Positions 1 through 10,500 of a DNA stretch of 64,000 bases are shown here, in pieces. The stretch comes from Fistularia commersonii (Eukaryota > Chordata > Actinopteri > Syngnathiformes > Fistulariidae): positions 2,533,001 to 2,597,000 of the forward strand of contig JBBMNZ010000013.1 of assembly GCA_037954325.1 (NCBI GenBank), written 5' to 3'. Under the pieces are notes generated by a model. The model was not told the DNA's origin and made no database searches. It was given only the letters and a program-made list of their open reading frames with translations. Within the stretch, counting starts at the first letter, position 1; each line of letters begins with the position of its first letter. The position numbers were made by a program, and so were the translations under genes.

Positions 1-900
1 CAGTTATATCTATTTATATAACTGATACTTGGACTGCAATATATCTGAAAAAGTCTATCTTAACTGCGGTGTTCTGTCAATTCTGGTGTGAAAGGGTTTA
101 CTTGATTTGCACAATGAACACAAGACTGTTATTTTCACATCAGTCATATGAGAATGTGTACCAATGTAAGGACAAATACATTTCATTTTTTTTCCCCACT
201 TAACTATCTCAGTAACTCCTTAAAGGGTTAGTATTGAGCAACTTTTGCTTTAAGAAACATTAATTCTGATCATAAATATGAAAAGGGAAAATGCATAGAG
301 AAGGTAATCTGTGTCTTACCTGGAGCTGGTGCACTAAGATTCATTTAGCCAAACAAAGGAATGCATCAAATGATGGGAAGAAAGTCATTTTAACAAATCT
401 GTTTACGGCACGGTCACGTTCCCTGAACCCACAACGATAAAGATGTTAACGGTTATTTATTCGTTGTACTTTTTTTTTTTTTTTTTTCCCCTCCTTCCTC
501 CGTTCCTGTTGCCTTACATGGTTATCATTATCATGCCACTGCTTTGAACAATGCCCTGGTCTTGTCTTTTTCTACCGGTTTGCACTGTCAAAATGTTCAC
601 ATTTGAACTAAAATTAAAGATAATTTTTTTTTGTGTAATTTTGTGTTAGATCATTTACTCACTTTTAAAATATTTTGTGGTTCAAATATATGCGAATCAT
701 TAAAAGATATCTCTGAAATCGAGAGTGAGTATACGATTTTCAGTAAAATGACTGAATAACCAAATTATTTATTTTGCATATTATCCATCCAGCAAACATG
801 CTGTTGGTTGTTTAAAACAAAGCACCATCGGGATGCTGGATTTGTGTTACTCTGCTATTGTTGTAGTTGTTTAGATAATGAACTGAAATAATTCACTGAA
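1..900. other. Left-edge non-coding stretch
   Basis: I see no supportable coding exon on either strand. The segment is AT-rich with homopolymer T runs near 471-488 and 627-634. An ATTAAA hexamer lies near 610 in a context that could be the 3' end of a plus-strand transcript starting left of the window. That is inference only, because no coding sequence is visible to attach it to. Confidence 0.4.
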
Positions 901-924
901 ATTAAACTTAATCTCTTTCATCCG

Positions 925-970
925 GTGAAGTAGAATCAGAAGTACTTTATTGATCCCGGAGGAAATTATG
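925..970 (-). repeat. Teleost LINE 3'-tail fragment
   Basis: This carries the stereotyped motif TTTATTGATCCCGGAGGAAATT, the reverse of the common fish LINE tail that reads ...GGGATTAATAAAGT. The same motif recurs in this window near 3925, 20742, 20972, 26197, 4240 and 42670. I associate it with Rex1/L2-type LINEs from memory. The sequence beyond the motif is too decayed to assign. Confidence 0.55.
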
Positions 971-1464
971 TGATCCCAGATGCTCCATAAGGAAAGAAAG
1001 AAAAATGAATAAAACAAGTGAAAAGCTTTACAAAATGAATGAACATTTGACGGTGGACCTAATCGCATTGCCTTATAAAAGTGAAAGAGAAATTACAAAC
1101 ACTGCCACATCTTGTGTTGTAGGAAAATGCAAGACTATCCATAAACTAATAGTACTGTACTGGAAAACGATATATGTACACAACTTCTCACCACACTGTA
1201 CAATAATATGGAATAATGGATATGTGCTGCATCACAACAGATCTCTATTTTACAGGAACTGTTTTGAGGAAGGTATATGGTCAATATTTGACTTGATGGA
1301 TAACTTTTAGAATATGAACAATTCTGTACTAAACACAGCTTTAACTCTCCCATATTAGAGTAAATGAAGTTACGTAACGCACCTCCCCGAGAATTTGTAT
1401 TTCTTACCAAAAACATGATGATGCACCAAACCATACAACCACCAATTTACCAATTCGAGACAGA

Positions 1465-2215
1465 AAGTGCAGCAACTCTTTTACCGGTATAAGAAAGTGT
1501 TTTACAGAGACTTTATTCCCTGGATGTCAAAACAAATATTGTATTTTAAATAAATTTGATATGGAATTGCTTGCCAAACTGAGAACTATGTATCTCACTC
1601 TACCTATATCCCGAAGACAAATGAGTCGTACTATAAAATTATGAATAACATCTAAGGAATTATTGAGGTTACACTTTAATATTGAAGGCAATGTTTGTAC
1701 ATTTTGTGAAGACTTTATATTTTTCTCATGCAAAAGGTTCACAGTTTTTGGTCTAAAACTCAATAACGTATAAAAGAAAAAATTCCATCACCACCGATTT
1801 CTCTCTCAAGAGATTATATTACATTTGGTTTACTTTTAGGAAACAAAAGAGGTGAACTGTGTGTCAGTGTTATTTTAGCTCTGGCCAAGTTCTTCACACA
1901 CAAAAAATGAATGCAAAAATTTCTCCCCGATTTTACCTTCTTAAAAAAACGATTTTGAATTGTATAAAAAAAACCTCTTTAAAATTTGTGGAAAAATCCA
2001 AAAACAAAAAAATATACCGCTTTATGAATGATATTCCCTTAGAGCTAAATCCATATTGTATTCCCTTGGCCCTTTTTTTTTTTTGGTTTGTTTACTTGTT
2101 TACTCTTACACTTAATTGATTTTATACAAAATTCACAAAATCATTGATGTACGATTTAGCCACGTTTGTCTGTTTATATGTTTTGTTTGTTTATACTTTA
2201 TAAGTTCGATAAAGG
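1465..2215 (+). mobile_element. Decayed L1-type LINE fragment (ORF2 C-terminus)
   Basis: This segment is homologous over several hundred bases to the better-preserved minus-strand copy at 2545-3540: both share gaaagtgcagcaact at the left, an ATTTAAATAAATTTGAT stretch, and the reading MYLTLPI. It encodes remnants of the Cys-rich C-terminal zf-RVT region of a non-LTR reverse transcriptase (CTFCED...FFSC), with frameshifts and a loss between the cysteine pairs. It ends in an AT-rich region near 2215 with no clear target-site duplication. With its partner it forms an inverted pair on either side of mrpl18 exon 1. Confidence 0.7.
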
Positions 2216-2284
2216 TTAAAAAATAATAAATCATGCAGGGTCGGAACCTTCGACGTGCTGATGTTTGTTTCTGTCCGAGCCCAT

Positions 2285-2416
2285 TTCAGTGACGCACCCG
2301 GAAGTTGTCTGAATGTTAAAGATGGCGTCCGGAGTGGATCATTGAGCCTGACACGGGGAAGATTCCACCCGTGATTTCACGACAACTGGGCAAAAAAAAA
2401 CACTTATGAAGACGAG
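2285..2416 (+). promoter_or_regulatory. mrpl18: Putative mrpl18 promoter and leader (ETS and YY1-like motifs, uORF)
   Basis: The 130 bases before the mrpl18 start codon contain CACCCGGAAGTTG (ETS/GABP-like) and AAAGATGGCGTCC, a good match to the YY1 core AAGATGGCGGC. Both are typical of TATA-less vertebrate promoters for mitochondrial and ribosomal genes. If transcription starts at or before the YY1-like motif, its ATG opens a 7-codon upstream ORF (MASGVDH, stop) ending about 75 bases before the main ATG. The motifs are visible; promoter function is inferred. Confidence 0.5.
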
Positions 2417-2579
2417 ATGGCGTTTAAAGAACTGAACCGGAACGCCCGGCTACTTTTTTGGCAATTTCAGCAACGCGTAGCGGCAAAACAGAAAAGTAAG
2501 TAATGTGTGTTTGTCTGGGCGTGTTTTACTTCCGCTTCTACGTTTTTTTTTTTTAACTTTACATTTGCATCGTGGCGTT

Positions 2580-2642
<63 letters not shown>

Positions 2643-5600
2643 ACATAAATAGTACAAACAAATACACATATGTACAAATAAACTTGGCAAGGTTGAAGTG
2701 AATGTCAATGAAACAACCAGGGATGAGGAAGCAAAGGACATAAGGACATTCGTTCTGTATGTAATCAGAAGTTAATAGTGTTAACGGTTTGGGAGAAATG
2801 TATAATGCTAGACGAAAAAGAAAGTAAAAGAAAAAAATTAAATCAATAGATAGATAAGTAAAATTAAAAAGTGAAAAAATAAAATGAAATTAAAAAAAAA
2901 AAAATTGCAAGGGGAATATAACATGTATTTAACTTGATGGTTCACAAGGAATTCTCAGACATCAAACTGTATTTTTTTTGGTTTTTGGATTTTTCCCTAA
3001 GTTTTAAGGCATTTTTATATAATTCAAAATCGTTTATAACGAACGTAAAATTTTCAGAACATTTTTGAATTCTGTTTTTGTGAATGAAGAACTTAGCCAG
3101 GCCCAAAATAGCAATAACACATAGTTCATCTCTCTTGTTGCTTAAAAGTAAACCAAATGTTATATCATGTCTTGAGAAGGAAACCGGTGACGATGGAAAA
3201 TTGTCTTTAACCCATGTTTGAGTTTTAGCCCAAAAGCCCTGTACTTTTTCGCATGAGAAAAATATATGGTCAGTGGTTTCAATGTTGTCTTCACAAAATG
3301 TACAAATATTATCTTCAAAATTAAAGCGTACCCTCAATAATTCCTTAGATGGGTAGGTGTCATTCATCATTTTGAAGTGGGTCTCTTTTGCCTTGGGGGC
3401 TATGGGTAGAGTCAGATACATAGTTCGCAGCGTGGCAATCGACTCCTTATCAAATTTATTTAAAATATTATTTTTGTTTTGGCGTTCAGGGAATAAGTTT
3501 TCTGTAAAACATTTCCTAATAAAGGAGTTGCTGCACTTTCACTTCCGCTTCTATGTTGTTTACACCAGTTGTCAACTAACGCAGGTTTGTGTCGAGAGGC
3601 GAAAGTTTCCTTGCTGGCGGCTCGGTGTGTGACTCAAACCGCTTCCCGACCGGAGCCCTGTGCGGAGGAACAGGCCGCCGTGAAGCCGACGTTCGTCAAC
3701 AGAAATCCGCGTAACCTGGAGCAGATGGCCCTGGCCGTGAAGGACCGGGGCTGGAAGACAACCTGGCCTCACCGGCAGTTCTACCACAGGTCAGGATCGA
3801 TTTTCTTTCCAGTGATCAGAAATGAGAATTAATCTCAAGATTAAAATGAGATTTTATTGGACTGAATGTCATATGCTCCATGCAGAGCTGATGAAATGGA
3901 AATTGATTTTAAGGAAGATAAGATAAACTTTATTGATCCCCATAGGGGAAATTCTTTTGTCGCAGCAGCCTAACAGTCATAGTGTCAATAAATATGAATA
4001 GAAATAGAAATACAAAATATAAATGTAATATATTATCAGACTTTTTAATTCCTCTTCCTTCAGCCGCAGGGAATCTTCAAATCTTTGTACTTAAGACCTT
4101 AAAACACTTTATAGCCTTGACTTTGACACTTTATAGTTTTATTTGTATTTCTTTCCCTCCCCCCTTTTTTTTACTGTTTATACAATTTCCTACTATTATT
4201 TATTATTGTTGTGTTTTACTTGAAACTCTGGCACAACAATTTCCTTCGGGATAAATAAAGTTGTCCTTATTCTTATAAAAAGACATCCACAAATAAATAG
4301 ACAGCAGAGAGAACAACAACATCAAGGATCAGAATGGAGGGGGGACAGTAAGGGTGAAAATAGACAACCAAAACAACAACAACAGCAAGGATAGGAACAT
4401 GAACAGAGTCGCAATTGCAATGACAAAAATAAGCAGGATGCGAATGGGCTGAGACCAACAAGGATAAAATTGACAACAGATTTAGGATATGACTTGTGAA
4501 GGGGTGAGGGAGTGAAGTTGTGGTTGCAAAGATGCTCCTCCGGTAAGAGTCGTGTGCCGTCCAAACTGCTGTTTTACAGTCCGGCTGTCGGGAGAAAGGA
4601 GCGTCTAAACCAGACCGTGGCATTTTTGCTTTTTTATCCGGCCCGTCAAACTATTTTCTTTGAATATTTTAATACATATTTTCAATCAGTATTGAATTTA
4701 GAATTTTTTTTCTTTTTTTTTTATCTGTATGGATGATAACATACAAAATAATACCAGTAAATTATATATTTTAAAGTTGAAATAAAATGCCAAAACATGT
4801 AAATATTTAAATTGCTATTTTCATTTTGTTCAATTGACATGATACCTAGTTAGTTCATGCATAAAAATTAAATAAGAAATGTGGCCCAGCCAAAATAATT
4901 GCCCAACCCTGGTCTAAAGCGTTCACTTCTTAAAGCATCTCAGCAATATGACTGTGGCATCGTCTTGATTTGTTCTTCTGACTGGTAAAGACGTTTCAGT
5001 ATTTATTCTTTTTTAATATAAGATTTTTTTTTCTTTCAGTCCCAAGTAGTGTTGTATTGAGTAAGCTTCAAGATCCAAAGTTTTTATTGCTATATGTACA
5101 GTCTTGAAATGGGTTTGCCTTTACAATGCAATTCTTATTTTGCTGGCAACACAGGACAGCAAAATGCCAGCAAAAAAAGATAGGTACCTAATAGCAAATT
5201 GCTAGCAGATAGGCAGCAAAAAAAAAACAAAACAAAGATATTATTGCAATGAAATGTAAACCGCATTAACACAATCTGCAAGTTGACAAAGAGTGCAAAT
5301 TGAAATGTAAACCGTTGTGTTCCAGGAATGTGGATGTTGAGTGTGCAAACTCACAAAGTGCAAGTTGTATGCAGACAGTTAAATTAATAGTTACTGGTTA
5401 CACTGAATGTAGAGCGAGAAACATTTGGGACTTTTTTGCAGTATAGATGAAATCCATGTTAAAGATGTCTCTGATAATCTTTAATAATTAATGCAATTGA
5501 AAGTTGTATTCAAAACATTAACTCATGCTGTTTAGAAATGTAACATAACGTACATGAGTGCTCAGTTGAATTTTAAGATATTAATGTGGTTTATCTAGTA

Positions 5601-6170
5601 TAGTCACACTTCTTTTATTAAATTTCTGAATGTTTTTCTACCTAATTTTGTTTCAAGTTGATGTCTTGATCTTAGTAAATGTTGGATCATTTGATAACAA
5701 GCTTCAGAGATTTTTTTCCCCTCTTTCCCCTCCTCTATTTCCCCACCATTGGTCTAATCTGTCTGCTCTCTTCGCAGGTTGGCGTTTTCTCGCACGCAGC
5801 ATCACGTGACTGCTCAGGTGTTCGCCAGCGACTCTCCCATCCCCGTGCTTTCCTGCTCCACCAAGGAGTGGGCACTGAAGAAGGAGCTGGCCTCCACAAA
5901 CTGCGTGGCGGCGTGTCAAGCCGTGGGTGAAGTGCTGGCCCACCGATGCCGACAGGCGGGGATAACCAGGATGGTGTACCGGGCGATTCCCTGGACGTAC
6001 CGCTCGGACGCCGTGAGTGTCGGCGTAACAAAACCACCAATAACGGGCCTCATGTCATCGCACACTCACAGCTTTCTTCTTCTTTCTCACAGGTTCAGTC
6101 GTTCAGGGCAGCGATCAAAGATGGAGGAGTCACTCTCAGTGAACCCAGAAGAAAATACATAGGCTCCTGA
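2417..6170 (+). CDS. mrpl18: Mitochondrial large-subunit ribosomal protein L18 (uL18m)
   Basis: Four coding exons give a 198-residue protein: 2417-2495, 3585-3789, 5778-6012 and 6093-6170. All introns are GT-AG and the phases match. The family is the uL18 component of the mitochondrial 54S/39S subunit, which lies near 5S-like RNA in the central protuberance. Recognition rests on FVNRNPRNLEQMALAVKDRGW at the exon 2 core, then RTQHHVTAQVF, STKEWALKKEL, VGEVLAHRCRQAGI and the C-terminal GGVTLSEPRRKY, all close to the vertebrate MRPL18 pattern. The first ~45 residues are basic and hydroxyl-rich with few acids, fitting a cleavable matrix-targeting sequence. Human MRPL18 is about 180 residues, so length is normal. 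The start ATG at 2417 is the only one that joins exon 2 in frame. Intron 1 carries an L1-type insertion; intron 2 carries an hAT element. The gene is tail to tail with ssh3. Confidence 0.93.
2545..3540 (-). mobile_element. 5'-truncated L1-type LINE insertion with target-site duplication
   Basis: The insertion is flanked by a 17-bp direct repeat, ACTTCCGCTTCTAYGTT, at 2528-2544 and 3541-3557, with one difference. The minus-strand 3' end is an A-tail (seen as T's from 2545) abutting the left repeat, as expected for target-primed reverse transcription. A minus-strand ORF of 159 residues (3421 down to 2942) is the C-terminus of a LINE ORF2, with a zf-RVT-like Cys/His pattern CTFC...TTDHIFFSC...GFW. 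The (TA)n array at 2583-2639 lies inside the inserted segment. It sits entirely in mrpl18 intron 1, antisense to the gene. Confidence 0.82.
2583..2639. repeat. (TA)n microsatellite
   Basis: About 28 uninterrupted TA dinucleotides near the 3' end of the L1-type insertion in mrpl18 intron 1. Such arrays are hypervariable and can extrude cruciforms. Confidence 0.97.
3915..4275. repeat. Facing LINE 3'-tail fragments in mrpl18 intron 2
   Basis: TAAACTTTATTGATCCCCATAGGGGAAATTCTTTTGTC at the left end is a minus-oriented tail. The right end (ACAACAATTTCCTTCGGGATAAATAAAGTTGTCCTTAT) is the same kind of tail in plus orientation. The two are either two insertions or one rearranged element. Both match other copies in the window (20742, 20972, 42670). 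Confidence 0.6.
4611..4911. mobile_element. Non-autonomous hAT element, 301 bp, with 8-bp TSD
   Basis: The left end reads CAGACCGTGGC and the right end, read inward, CAGGGTTGGGC. The flanks are GTCTAAAC (4603-4610) and GTCTAAAG (4912-4919), an 8-bp duplication with one change. The interior TTTTTATCCGGCCCGTCAAACTATTTTC matches, in reverse, a fragment at 54080-54125 in frmpd1 intron 11. The size of the duplication and the termini fit hAT; the central TA of the duplication fits the Buster group. Confidence 0.68.
4920..5777. other. mrpl18: Remainder of mrpl18 intron 2, nothing recognised
   Basis: AT-rich intron sequence up to the acceptor TCTTCGCAG before exon 3. No coding potential, clear repeat structure or RNA gene was seen apart from short A-runs near 5219. 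Confidence 0.5.
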
Positions 6171-6307
6171 AGTAAGCAGGTGTCTTTCCAGTGTTTTGTA
6201 AAAACGATTTGTCTGCATGTTGTACAAATTGCAAAAACTTAAACTATGTGCTTGACAAAATAAGTGACCCCCCCCCTCCGTGTGACAAAAACATTGAGCG
6301 ATTATTA

Positions 6308-6313
6308 AATAAA
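6308..6313 (+). terminator. mrpl18: Probable mrpl18 poly(A) signal
   Basis: AATAAA lies 138 bases after the mrpl18 stop codon, the first canonical hexamer downstream, in the context ATTAAATAAACAAGATC. A GT-rich element is not obvious. The site is inferred from position. Confidence 0.55.
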
Positions 6314-6337
6314 CAAGATCACTTGCTCAGATGATAA

Positions 6338-6343
6338 TTTATT
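6338..6343 (-). terminator. ssh3: Candidate distal ssh3 poly(A) signal
   Basis: A minus-strand AATAAA (TTTATT on the plus strand) lies about 1.17 kb past the ssh3 stop. If used, the ssh3 3' UTR ends within a few tens of bases of the mrpl18 3' end. Closer minus-strand signals may exist, so this is the least certain end in the window. Confidence 0.35.
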
Positions 6344-7507
6344 TTTTTTTCATAGTAAACAAGTGAGGTGCGGACAAATCATTGCAAAGAGGTGGTGACA
6401 ACATTTCTAAAACCAGGATCGATAATCCTTTTGATTATGAAACAGCGTGACATTGGCTCAGTGGACACTGCGCGTAAAGTGCATCTTTTCTTTAATTGTG
6501 AGCATGCAGCTTTCATGAGTACAGCTTAGAATGACATCAGCACCTGGCGCTAATAAATCTCAAAACAGAATACAGAACAATGTATTCATTGAGCAATAAA
6601 GTGTCAACAGAAATGGAAAACCTGAAGTTGCTCACACAGAAATTTAAAAAAAAAAAAAAAAATGCAGCTAATTCAGCAATCGCGCTCCAATACATTTATA
6701 CCCAAACACATGCAGAAACTTGGGAGGTAACAATTATACTGCAGTCCCATGTGACGACGGACACATTCGGCATGCAACTGCGAATCTCTCATCTAAAAGC
6801 TTTTAAAAGTAGAATTTTAATCCCAGATTAAAGGCACTCATACGGGAGAACTTAATATAAAATGGGAGGAAATAGTATAAAGAATTTAAATTCAGGATAT
6901 TCATTGGCACGTAAGAACACACAGCTTGGCAAATGACGACGTGCCATAAAACTGGCCCTGACGCGGTCAGTAATGCACAGCTCATCATACAGTAAAACCC
7001 TTCTGTATGTCAAGTAAAAATACTTCTGAAAAGAGAACATGAAATACATACGGAAAGAAGCCAACCTTGAACTGGCAGCGTACAGCTTCATATTTAGGGA
7101 CAGGATAAAGGAGTCTTTGCATAGATATTCTTTCTGGAGTGTGGACGCATGGGGCGAGAGAGGCATGACGGGGAAGGAGGGGCTAATAAGTCTACGCAGA
7201 TAACTATTATTCCAAAAACACAGTATTATAAATACAATAACTTCATCCATCTTTTGTGGCTTTCAGTCGGGTCACAATACTGCTGCGAATCATGCACTGA
7301 TACTCACGATGTGCGATGAAGAGACCACGTGAATCCGTCTCGTCTGTGAATCATTTATAATACAACGCCGAACCAAATGGGATTTTTTTTTTTTTTAATC
7401 GTAGTAAAGATATTGGCACCTTCTGTTGTGTTCCCTCACCTTCTCTGACTGGTGTTTTAAAAAAAAAAAAAAAAAAAAAAAAAGGGGGTCTTTTCTTTCC
7501 TTCCTCC
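6344..7507. other. Interval between the convergent mrpl18 and ssh3 genes
   Basis: No coding exon is supported. The segment probably represents the ssh3 3' untranslated region on the minus strand. It contains an A-run at about 6646-6661 and a longer one at 7459-7483. Confidence 0.5.
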
Positions 7508-10500
7508 TCAGGGTTTGTTCTGTTTTGCCTCGGTCAGGCTTCGCGGTTCAGGTGACAGATCCAAACACGCCGGCTGATGAATCAGACCTCTGTGCTTGTG
7601 GCTTTGCCTCCGTTGCCCCGGAGATCGCCTCGGGCTGCCGGGCAGCTTTGAAAAGAGCCACGAAATGGAGAGGAACGTCAATAAAACGGCCAAATCTATG
7701 AAAATGACACATGGAAGGAATCCTCCCACCCCCGGCCCGAATCCTCAGCTTCACTTACTTGTTCACATCTTTTCTCCTCCTCGTCCAGCTCGCTGATGGA
7801 CTGCATGAGGGAGAACAGGTTCATCCTGCCGCTGCGGTTCACACTCGCAGGGACCTTGAGATAAGAGCGAAGAATGATTAGCTGCGTGCGCTCGGATCTT
7901 CTGCACGTGCACCGGGATCACCCGTTCCTTCTCCTCCCCGTGACGATTTAGATGCAATAACGGGTGAAGGTCTGCGCACCTTGTCTGGTTCTTTAATAGT
8001 GATAATGGGAGCGGAGGCTTGCGGAGCCGCTGGTCCGGCGCCCGGCTCGCACGGCTCGAACACCTGAGAAGACGACGGCTTGTTGAATGTGAGAAGATTA
8101 AGAAGGAGGCAACGACTCTGACTTTACAACTACCTCTCCTTCGGGGTCCTCCTTCACATCCTGACTCTCCATGGCATCCTTCTCATCCTCCTCTTCCTCC
8201 TCCTCTTCTTCCTCCTCTTCCTCCTCCTCTTCTTCCTCCTCTTCTTCCTCCTCCTCTCCTTGCTCTCTGTCCTCCTTTCCCTCTTCTTTGCGGGTGGACT
8301 TTTGCCGCTGGTCTCTGGACTTCCGCCTCCAGAGAGCGCTGTGACGCTGTTGGCTGCAACAGTTTACAACAATCAAAATCCTGATCGAAGCTCAAGAAAG
8401 GGACATGCGACACATGCGTCCAGTGTGACTTCAAAAGTCCTCCAAAAATGCAAAACATGTATAATTTTTTTGCACTTTTTCATGCTTTATCATCAGAGAT
8501 GTGTAGAAATGGCGGCGCCTGACCTTGCATTGAGGATGCCATTGTAGGTCTGAAGCTGCTTCATGAAGCCATCGTTTGGCTTGACGACGGAGCGACAGTC
8601 TCTGACGTAGGCTAAAGCCACATCCAGCGGCCAGTGTTCGTGTTTCATGGCGTATGCGATCACCGTGGAAGCGGAGCGAGACACCCCCATCTTACAGTGC
8701 ACCAACACCGCCAGGCCGCTCTCCCTGCAGGGGCGAGGCAGCGGTGAATGGAGACGAGTCACAATAAGTGGAGGTAACAAAAGCTGCACAGAGGCTACGC
8801 AGCGAGGTCGCCATGTGACCGTTCAAAACCGCGAGAAGAAACGCACACACTCCGCGATCAGGGTTAAGAAGTGTCCTTTTCCTTTTTTAAGCTGTTTTTT
8901 TTTCAGGAAATGACGGCTGAGGATTCCTTCTCTCACGAGGAATTACTTTCCAAGACTTGTATAAGATCTTTTCAGTCTAAATTGAGTGGTTACTCACAAC
9001 CGCTCTTTCTACTTTGTTCCCATTACAGTTGTAAATATTAAGTTATTGCAGATTTAATGTTATTTTTCCCCAAATGCTTTCCGATATTTTTCAACCGATT
9101 TCTACTATTAGTTGCATTTCCTGCTCCTTGTAAGGACATGCTTGCTTTCGGTTGATGTCTTCCTTGATTTTGTTTTTCGATCATGTCAAAGGTCGCTGGA
9201 ATATTCCTAGTTTTGAACACTATTTAATTAGCAAAGAATTAGAAAAATTTGTATTTTTCCAAAAAAAGACACCTGGATCTCGATAGTAAAAGGGTGGAGC
9301 TGAATCTGACACAATATTACAGATATTCTAGAGATAAACATAATGCCTTGGCTTACACAAAATAGGGCAACAAAAATCATAATTCAATTGTCAAAGGTGA
9401 AGTTGTGCAACAAATTAACATCTTAAATCCAGCTGCCGACGACACATCTAGAGAAATGCATCACTAAGAGCCGAGCTCTCCAGTGGAGCTCCGTTTGCGA
9501 CAGTTGGGACCTGCATTTAAACTCATCTGCAGCGACCTGAATAAATACTAATATGTTTGCATTATATTTGATGGAACAAGGAAATAATGAGCAAATACTC
9601 AAATGCCGCAAAATCATTCATCGCCTACGGAGGGGGATATTTGCAAAGCGTCGCAGGCCAGTTTGCTCTCAGTGTTTCAGGAGTACCTGGCAGTGCTGAT
9701 AAAGTTGTAGGTGTCCGTCCAGTGGGAGAGCAGGTCGGTAGCTTCCACGTCGTACACTCTGATGTTCATGTAGGTGAAAGACTCCGGGAAAAAGTTGTCG
9801 ATCTCTCTTGTCATATTCAGAATGTAGCCCACACTGAAAAAGATAGCGATTCAGCGAAACACAATTAATCTTCCACATGACTTGAGACAATGGAAAAACG
9901 GACAACCGGCACACTGAGAACAAGGTGACGATACAAACTTGTTTTTCTGCAGCTCCTCAAAGTTGGCTGCGTTCCACTCAGAGCCCTGAAATAAGACCAA
10001 TTTAGGGGAAGTTACTGTCACATGATTACATCAGTGTGGGCATTAAAAACCTCCGACGCTTTGCAGGCAAAAGAAGAGCCACGACTGTTGAACGGCAGAT
10101 GAGAGCGGATGTCGCTATTTTCTCTGCAGCGGAATTCACTCACCAAGTAAAGGTAGTCAAATATTTTGGAGGGCTTGTCCATCTGAGCCATTGTGATCAG
10201 GATCTCATTGTCTATGTACTCCTTGTGCTGCCTCAGGTCGAACCCTACTCTGGCCTTCAGTGCTGTGTGCACCTAAATCCGCGAAGGATTACAGAATAAA
10301 TAAATAGAAATCCATTTTTCTTTGCTTAATGTGCTCTCTGCCTCAACACGTCACTTGCCATCTTTGAAGTGAGGCTGTCCAGGTCTTCAGTCCTCATGAT
10401 GTCTCTCAGGTGCTCCTTGATCAGTGTTTCGTTGAAAACCCTGTCCACCGTACTAGTCAAGAAAACATGGAGCATCTTCAGAATCTTTCTCGGTAATCGC

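Noticed and set aside
2507..2701. ORFs of Ile-Tyr repeats on both strands
   Set aside because: They are readings of the (TA)n array and carry no protein-like content.
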